DNA from: an uncultured Collinsella sp.
GTDB taxonomy: Bacteria > Actinomycetota > Coriobacteriia > Coriobacteriales > Coriobacteriaceae
DNA length: 64,000 nucleotides
Direction of reading: 5' to 3'
Assembly: GCA_900541645.1 (NCBI GenBank)
Contig: UQKQ01000006.1
Span: 77,035 to 141,034, forward strand
The translations under genes were made by a program, and so were the position numbers. The notes below the pieces were generated by a model that saw only the letters and a program-made list of their open reading frames with translations, was not told the DNA's origin and ran no database searches. This document shows, piece after piece, positions 57,960 to 64,000 of this stretch. Position 1 is the stretch's first letter, and each line of letters begins with the position of its first letter.

Positions 57960-59144
57960 ATGTTCAACACCATCATCACCACGGTCAAGACGCTGCTGCG
58001 CCGGCCGAGTACATGGGTCTGGGGCGCGATCTTTCCCATTGCGCTTTCAACGATGTTCATGTTTATGTTTGCGAACCTCAGCTCCGACGGCAAGATCGAC
58101 CCGGTGCCGGTTGCCATCGTGGCGGACGAGGCCTGGGACGCTTCGACCTTTAAGGACGTGGCGGCTTCGCTTGCCAAGGAGGGCGACGATCAGCTGCTCG
58201 ATGTGAGCGAGTACGAAGACTTGGCTGCCGCGCGCAAAGCACTCAAGTCCGGCAAGGTCGCGGGCATCTACACGGTCGATGCCGCGGGCACACCCAGGCT
58301 CACGCTGCTCTCGAGCTATGACGGCTCGCGCGCCTCGTCGGTGCTCACCGACCGCAGCATCCTTGAGACGGTGGCAAGCTCGTATACGCAAAATGCCGCG
58401 CTCATGTCCCAGATTGCCCAAGACAACCCGGCGGCGCTCGCCGACCCCGAGGCGGTTGCGCGCGCTCTGTCGCTCGAGGGCGGCACCCGCCGTGTAAGCC
58501 TGACACGCACCACGCCCGATGGCACGGTCATCTACTACTACGCGCTCTTTGGCCTGGTCGCGATGATGTCTGCCGAGTTTGCCGCTTTGAGCGTCGTCGA
58601 TTTGCAGCCCAATCTGTCGGGCCTTGGTGCGCGCCGCTGCGTGGGCGGCCTTTCCAAGACGGCGTCGCTGGCCGGCATCTTTGTCGGCTCGTGGCTGGTT
58701 TCCTTTGCCTCGATGGCGGTCGCGATTGGCTACGTGCGCCTAGTCGTTGGCGTCGACTTTGGTGGGCGCGAGGGGCTGTGCCTGCTGGGCGGTGCTGCAT
58801 CCGCGCTTGCCGCCACGGGCCTGGGGCTCTTTGTGGGCACGCTTCCCGTTAAGGGCGGCAAGGCGTCCAAGTCCGGTATCCTCACGGGCTTCGCTACCAC
58901 GTGCGCCCTGTTCGCCGGACTCTACGGCGAGCCGGCGATGGCGCTTGCCGACGATGTCGCCCGCGCCTTTCCGGCCGAGTGCTGGCTCAACCCCGTCAAG
59001 CTCATCTGCGACATGTTCAACCGCCTGTATTTCTTTGAGGACCTGGGGCCCTTCGCCGTCCGCGCCGGCGCGCTCGTCCTGATGACCCTGGTGTTTGTCG
59101 CCGCTACGCTGATCTTTGGAAGGAGCCGCTATGAGCACCTTTAA
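57960..59144 (+). CDS. ABC-2 type permease 1
   Basis: The 394-residue protein has one membrane segment near residues 20-40, a large extracellular loop (about 40-185), then five segments (from YYYALFGLVAMMSAEFAAL). This is the ABC2_membrane_3 layout. It overlaps the next permease gene by 14 bases, and the two likely form a heterodimer with the upstream ATPase. The substrate is unknown. Confidence 0.88.
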   Translation: MFNTIITTVKTLLRRPSTWVWGAIFPIALSTMFMFMFANLSSDGKIDPVPVAIVADEAWDASTFKDVAASLAKEGDDQLLDVSEYEDLAAARKALKSGKVAGIYTVDAAGTPRLTLLSSYDGSRASSVLTDRSILETVASSYTQNAALMSQIAQDNPAALADPEAVARALSLEGGTRRVSLTRTTPDGTVIYYYALFGLVAMMSAEFAALSVVDLQPNLSGLGARRCVGGLSKTASLAGIFVGSWLVSFASMAVAIGYVRLVVGVDFGGREGLCLLGGAASALAATGLGLFVGTLPVKGGKASKSGILTGFATTCALFAGLYGEPAMALADDVARAFPAECWLNPVKLICDMFNRLYFFEDLGPFAVRAGALVLMTLVFVAATLIFGRSRYEHL

Positions 59145-60336
59145 GACCGCGCTTCGCATGGCGCTGGCGCACCCGTTCTACCTGCTCATCTATACGGTGT
59201 TCATCTCGCTCATGGGCGTATTCATCGCGGCCTCGGTGAGCTGGAACTCGTCGCAGCTTACCGAGTACAAGCCCTACGACACCAACGTGATCGTGGTCGA
59301 CCGCGACAATAGCGACCTTTCGCGGGCGCTTACCAAGCACCTAGGCTCACGCTTTGACCTGGTCACGGGCGTTGGTGACGACACGTACGACCTTGCGGAT
59401 GCGCTCGCCAAGAGTAACAGCGCCAAGGGCAGCGCCGATTGCGTGTTCTTTATCCCGGAGGGGTTTGAGGACGACCTCGTTGCGGCCGCCCGTGCGGGGA
59501 AAGAACTGCCCAAGCTCGATGTGACGTACGGCTCCGGCACCATGGCGGCGGCGCTCTCGTCTGCCGAGGCCTCGCGGTGGATCTCGCTTGCGGGCGCTGC
59601 GGCGGCACTTGAGCCAGCTGCTTCCGACGGCGAGGTCGCCAAGGCCGCCGAGCACGCTGCCGCCAAGCGCGCCGAGGTCCAGATCGAGCAGGTCAAGGTC
59701 GAATCGACTGCCGTCGCCCCACTCGAGTCGTACTTCAACTTTGGCGCGTACGCGATCATCTCGTCGGTCATCGTGTCGGTGGGATTGGTGTTCTCGGGCA
59801 TGAGCGAGTCCGAGCGCGTGCGCCGCATGGATGCCGGCCCAATCCCCGAGCGCCAACGTTCGCTTGCCGTGTTTGCGGCCGCCGCCGTGCTCACCGTCTG
59901 CATCTGGTTCGTGTCGAGCATGGTGGGTGTCGTGGGCTTTGCCGGCGCGGTCGCCGAGGTCGGTGTGGGTCGCGTGTGCCTGGCGCTGGCGGCGACGCTT
60001 GCCCTGGCGTGCACGCCGCTGGCCGTTGGCTTTACCCTGTCGAGCTTGGGCGCGCGCGAGGAGCTGCTCAATGGCGTGGGCAACTTACTCGGCATGCTCA
60101 TGACGTTTTTGGGCGGCGCCTGGATGCCGCTGTCGCTGATGGGTTCGGCCGTGCAGACGGTGGCGCACTTTGTGCCGACGTTTTGGGTGAACGACGCGAT
60201 CGGCAAGGCGCTTGCCTCTGATTTGACGTCCACCGTGCTGGGCGACATCGCCTGCGACCTGGGCGTCACGGTGCTCTTTGCCGCTGCCATCGCCGCCGTA
60301 GGCCTAGCCCTCGCGCACAACAAATCCCGCGCCTAA
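59131..60336 (+). CDS. ABC-2 type permease 2
   Basis: The 401-residue protein is a paralogue in plan of permease 1: a first membrane segment near 17-38, an external domain to about 205, then about five segments including VGFTLSSLGAREELLNGVGNLLGMLMTFLGGAWMPL (typical permease motif, from about residue 300). ATG 59131 has GGAAGGAG upstream, inside the end of permease 1. Confidence 0.88.
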   Translation: MSTFKTALRMALAHPFYLLIYTVFISLMGVFIAASVSWNSSQLTEYKPYDTNVIVVDRDNSDLSRALTKHLGSRFDLVTGVGDDTYDLADALAKSNSAKGSADCVFFIPEGFEDDLVAAARAGKELPKLDVTYGSGTMAAALSSAEASRWISLAGAAAALEPAASDGEVAKAAEHAAAKRAEVQIEQVKVESTAVAPLESYFNFGAYAIISSVIVSVGLVFSGMSESERVRRMDAGPIPERQRSLAVFAAAAVLTVCIWFVSSMVGVVGFAGAVAEVGVGRVCLALAATLALACTPLAVGFTLSSLGAREELLNGVGNLLGMLMTFLGGAWMPLSLMGSAVQTVAHFVPTFWVNDAIGKALASDLTSTVLGDIACDLGVTVLFAAAIAAVGLALAHNKSRA

Positions 60337-60340
60337 CCGC

Positions 60341-60443
60341 CTAGCCATTGGGGACGTTCTTAAACGACTAGCTGTTGGGGGACAGTCTTTGCCGATTCGC
60401 CGGCTCGCCGGCCGGACGGGCAAGAGCTGTCCCCAATGACTAG
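60341..60443. repeat. GGGGAC-core repeat pair
   Basis: The first unit, 60341-60371, has arms CTAGCCATT.../...CGACTAG around GGGGACGTTC. The second is a longer hairpin, 60370-60443, with GGGGGACAGTCTTTGCC and inverse GGCAAGAGCTGTCCCC, and GCCGGC/GCCGGC inside. It fills the 201-base gap between the ABC-2 and MacB-like genes. Confidence 0.75.
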
Positions 60444-60537
60444 GTTTGAAAAAAGTCGCACACGTCGCATAAAAATAGTTCACCTGGATTTACTATTAGC
60501 CTAGAAAAGTAGCAGAAGGCTAACAGCGGGGGATAGC

Positions 60538-61251
<714 letters not shown>

Positions 61252-61259
61252 GCGGCGCC

Positions 61260-63926
61260 ATGACACCTCTCGCAAAACGACTCCCGCGCGAGCTGCGCCG
61301 CAATATCGGCAAGTACCTGGGCATCTTTTTGCTTATGTGCGGAAGCATCGCCCTCACGTCGGGCTTTTTGCTCGCGGCGCATTCCATCGGCTGCCTCATC
61401 GACGACATGCGCGACGAGTACACGATTGAGGACGGCCGCGTGACTACCTCCTTCGAGGCCACCGACGAGCAGCTCAAGGCTGCCGAGGACGCGGCAAAGG
61501 ACGTCGGCGGCGTTACGCTCTACAAGAACTTCTCTATCGACGCCATCATCAAAAAGGCGTCCGGCGACGACGGCACCAAGCGCACCCTGCGCACCTATGC
61601 GCACCGCACCAAGGTCGATATCGCGTCCTACTGTGAGGGCAGGCAGCCCAGGGCGGACGATGAGGTGGCAATCGACCGTGTCTTCGCCACCAACAACGAC
61701 CTCGCCGTGGGCGATAAGGTCGAGCTTGAGGGCCGCACCTACACCATCTGCGGCATCATGACCCAGCCCGATAGCCAGGCGCTGTTCCTCAACAATTCGG
61801 ACTTTACGGTGAACACCATCACGTATGGCGTCGCCGAGGTCACCGACGCCGGTTTTACCGCGCTCGAGGATGCCGGTGGCGCGCCTGCCTACACCTACTC
61901 CTTCACCTTTGCCGATCGCGACCTCCCCACCGCGGACCGCGTCGATGCCGAGCAGGATATGGTCGAAGCGCTGGCGGATGCCGATGCGCGCGTCGACGAT
62001 CTGATCGATGCCGATTCCAACCAGGGTATTGGCTATGCGCGCGATGACGTGGACGGCGATTCCATGATGTGGATGACGCTGCTCAACATTATCATCGTGA
62101 TCATGGCATTCGTCTTTGTGGTCCTTACCGACGCCACCATCGAGGAGGAGAGCGCCATCATCGGCACGCTGCTCGCCAGCGGCTATCGCCGTCGCGAGAT
62201 CGTGCTGCACTACCTGGCGCTTCCCGCCATCGTGGGCGTGCTCGCGGCGCTTTTGGGCACCGCACTCGGCGTCGCGTTCTTTACCGAGCCCATGCGCGGT
62301 CTCTACTACGGCTCGTACAGTCTGCCGCCCTTCCAGGTGTATTGGAGCTGGGAGATCTTTGTGAAGTGCGCCGTGGTCCCCGCCGCCGCGCTCATTCTCA
62401 TCACGCTGGTGGGCCTGCTCCGCAAAATGGGCAAGACGCCGCTGCAGTTCCTTCGCCACGAGGCGAGCGGCAAATCGGGTACCAAGCGCGGTCTGCAGCT
62501 GCCGGAGCGCATGGGCTTTGTCTCGCGCTTCCGCCTGCGGGTCTTCCTGCGCAATCTGGGTAACTTCGCCACGCTCTTCGTGGGCATTGCGTTTGGGTCG
62601 CTGCTTTTGCTCTTTGGCCTGGCGATCCTGCCCACGATGACGCACTATGCGGACAACCTGGAGACGAGCCTGGTCGCCGAGCACCAGTACACACTCAAGG
62701 CTCCGCTAGAGCTCGAGGGCACTGCCGAGGAGCGCGAGCAGTGGTCGGCGCTCGAGCTCTTGCAGTCGGTTGACGGCGCGCTGCTTTCTGCCGCCCAGGA
62801 TGCCGATGACGAGCTTGACGACGCGGCCGATGCGGCGCAGACGGCAGCCGATGCCGCGACCGCATCTCCGTCTGCCGAGAGCCTGGCCGCGGCGCAGGAC
62901 GCGCCCGCCAAGGTCCAGGACAAGAAGGATGCGCTCTATGCGTGCCTCGATAAGCTTGCCGAGGCCCTTGGCTGCGACCGCGACGAGGCTATCGACCTGA
63001 TCGACAAGGCCTCTAAGATCGACACTGGCAACGACGATATCCATCCGGTCAATACGACCGACAACGGCGCGGGCGCAATCGCGCAGGCCGAGAAATATGC
63101 CGTTTACCAGCTGCAATACGACCGTGGCGATGGTAATGGCGAGGAGACGATTTCTGTCTACGGCATCTCGGCAAACTCGCGCTACTGGAAGGACCTCAAC
63201 GTCGGCGATGGGCGCGTCGTCTTTGGCGGCGGTCTGCTCGATAAGTTTGGCTGGAGCGAGGGCCAGAAGGTCACGCTCAGCGACAAGTACGAGGGCGAGC
63301 ATTATTCCCTTGAGTATGCGGGCAAGGACTGTGCCTGGGGCTCCAAGTCGGACATGAATATCTATATGAGTATCGACGACTTTAACGAGCTGTTCGACAA
63401 CGACGCCGCCTACTTTAACGGCTATGTGAGCGACGAGAAGCTCGACCTCGACGCGCGCTACTTTGCCGGCGACACCACGCCCGACGACATGCGCGCCGTG
63501 GGTGACCAGTTCATCGGCATGATGAGCGACATGATCGGCATGATGGTCGGGCTCGCGGTGTTTATCTTCCTGCTGTTTATGTACCTGCTAACCAAGGCTG
63601 TTATCGACCATAGCGCCCGGTCGATCAGCTACATGAAGGTCTTTGGCTATCGCGATGGCGAGATCTCGCATCTGTACATCCGCTCGATCACGCTGTGCGT
63701 GGCGGCATCGCTCGTGCTGAGCCTGCCGTTGATTATCTGCTCGCTTACGGCTATTTTCCGCTCCATGTTGCTCGCCTATAACGGCAATATCGAGATTTAT
63801 GTGCCAAGCTGGTCCATGGCGGCGTGCGCAGGGATCGGCTTTGCAACGTACCTGGTCGTGGCGCTGCTGCACATGCGCTCGATCAAGCGCGTCAGCCTGG
63901 CCGAAGCCCTCAAAGTTCAAGAGTAG
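61260..63926 (+). CDS. FtsX/MacB-type ABC permease (two FtsX modules)
   Basis: The 888-residue protein has one N-terminal membrane helix (YLGIFLLMCGSIALTSGFLLA), an extracellular domain (about 45-265), a three-helix FtsX unit (about 275-400), and another external domain (about 460-755). That domain includes an Ala/Asp-rich stretch near 510-555. A final FtsX unit follows (about 765-880). It pairs with the upstream ATPase. ATG 61260 has only GGCGG upstream; the in-frame reading further up overlaps the ATPase gene. After the stop, the last 74 bases show no gene. Confidence 0.88.
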   Translation: MTPLAKRLPRELRRNIGKYLGIFLLMCGSIALTSGFLLAAHSIGCLIDDMRDEYTIEDGRVTTSFEATDEQLKAAEDAAKDVGGVTLYKNFSIDAIIKKASGDDGTKRTLRTYAHRTKVDIASYCEGRQPRADDEVAIDRVFATNNDLAVGDKVELEGRTYTICGIMTQPDSQALFLNNSDFTVNTITYGVAEVTDAGFTALEDAGGAPAYTYSFTFADRDLPTADRVDAEQDMVEALADADARVDDLIDADSNQGIGYARDDVDGDSMMWMTLLNIIIVIMAFVFVVLTDATIEEESAIIGTLLASGYRRREIVLHYLALPAIVGVLAALLGTALGVAFFTEPMRGLYYGSYSLPPFQVYWSWEIFVKCAVVPAAALILITLVGLLRKMGKTPLQFLRHEASGKSGTKRGLQLPERMGFVSRFRLRVFLRNLGNFATLFVGIAFGSLLLLFGLAILPTMTHYADNLETSLVAEHQYTLKAPLELEGTAEEREQWSALELLQSVDGALLSAAQDADDELDDAADAAQTAADAATASPSAESLAAAQDAPAKVQDKKDALYACLDKLAEALGCDRDEAIDLIDKASKIDTGNDDIHPVNTTDNGAGAIAQAEKYAVYQLQYDRGDGNGEETISVYGISANSRYWKDLNVGDGRVVFGGGLLDKFGWSEGQKVTLSDKYEGEHYSLEYAGKDCAWGSKSDMNIYMSIDDFNELFDNDAAYFNGYVSDEKLDLDARYFAGDTTPDDMRAVGDQFIGMMSDMIGMMVGLAVFIFLLFMYLLTKAVIDHSARSISYMKVFGYRDGEISHLYIRSITLCVAASLVLSLPLIICSLTAIFRSMLLAYNGNIEIYVPSWSMAACAGIGFATYLVVALLHMRSIKRVSLAEALKVQE

Positions 63927-64000
63927 TCATTGGGTGTTCCTATAGTTTTGTCAACCTTCGACGCTACTCCCGGTAGGGCACCCGGTCGCGCATCACGGCG

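Overview
The window is GC-rich, densely coded bacterial DNA. The gene set (PurF/PurM/PurN, NfnAB, a six-domain Ech [NiFe]-hydrogenase, ECF and polar amino-acid transporters, an actinobacterial-type DUF559-like protein) and the many palindromic intergenic repeats suggest a gut Coriobacteriia, most likely Collinsella. That name is an inference from content and style, not from a marker gene. Most of the window is ordinary chromosome. Accessory DNA lies at about 14.6-16.4 kb, 30.9-48.9 kb, and in many repeat-filled gaps between genes.

Layout. 0-4.1 kb: a cut membrane-protein gene, then purF-purM-purN. 4.2-6.7 kb: an orphan PTS EIIA, a membrane-anchored parvulin foldase and a YqeY protein. 7.0-10.8 kb: a polar amino-acid ABC importer (ATPase, Tat lipoprotein, two permeases) and a cytidylate-kinase-like protein. 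11.3-13.5 kb (minus): nfnB and nfnA, the electron-bifurcating transhydrogenase. 13.9-19.0 kb (minus): pth, an AbiEi/DUF559-like gene bracketed by two 204-bp inverted-repeat elements, prs and glmU. 19.2-22.5 kb: an ECF importer (EcfT, fused EcfA1-EcfA2, S component). 23.0-28.2 kb: exodeoxyribonuclease III, a sirtuin, a FolP-FolK fusion, a degenerate BirA-like protein and coaX. 28.4 kb: initiator tRNA. 28.8-30.8 kb: an old-yellow-enzyme family flavoprotein. 31.0-32.3 kb: a DUF4143 ATPase behind four 23-bp iterons.

32.6-46.2 kb: an apparent operon of three membrane-anchored surface proteins and a 3554-residue secreted GLUG-type repeat protein, the largest undescribed unit here. 46.6-48.9 kb: a Schlafen/AlbA-type gene flanked by direct repeats, and an orphan transposase-like HTH gene. 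49.1-54.7 kb: the Ech hydrogenase operon with EchA and EchB fused. 55.0-60.3 kb: a NarL-type two-component pair divergent from an ABC-2 exporter. 60.5-63.9 kb: a MacB/FtsX-type ABC pair.

How the genes connect. Ech (ferredoxin and H2) and Nfn (ferredoxin, NADH and NADPH) imply a fermentative, ferredoxin-centred redox economy. PRPP from Prs feeds PurF.

The most striking non-coding feature is a shared design in several unrelated repeat families: conserved inverted ends or a conserved core, near-constant total length, and a centre or arms that differ between copies while staying palindromic. Families seen: 203-204 bp (3 copies), 55 bp (3 in a regular array plus 1), 152 bp (2, plus a relative) and GGGGAC-core hairpins (more than 12). 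Some of these supply the stop codons of genes (purF, pth), and one inverted repeat of similar kind sits in frame inside the EcfA fusion.
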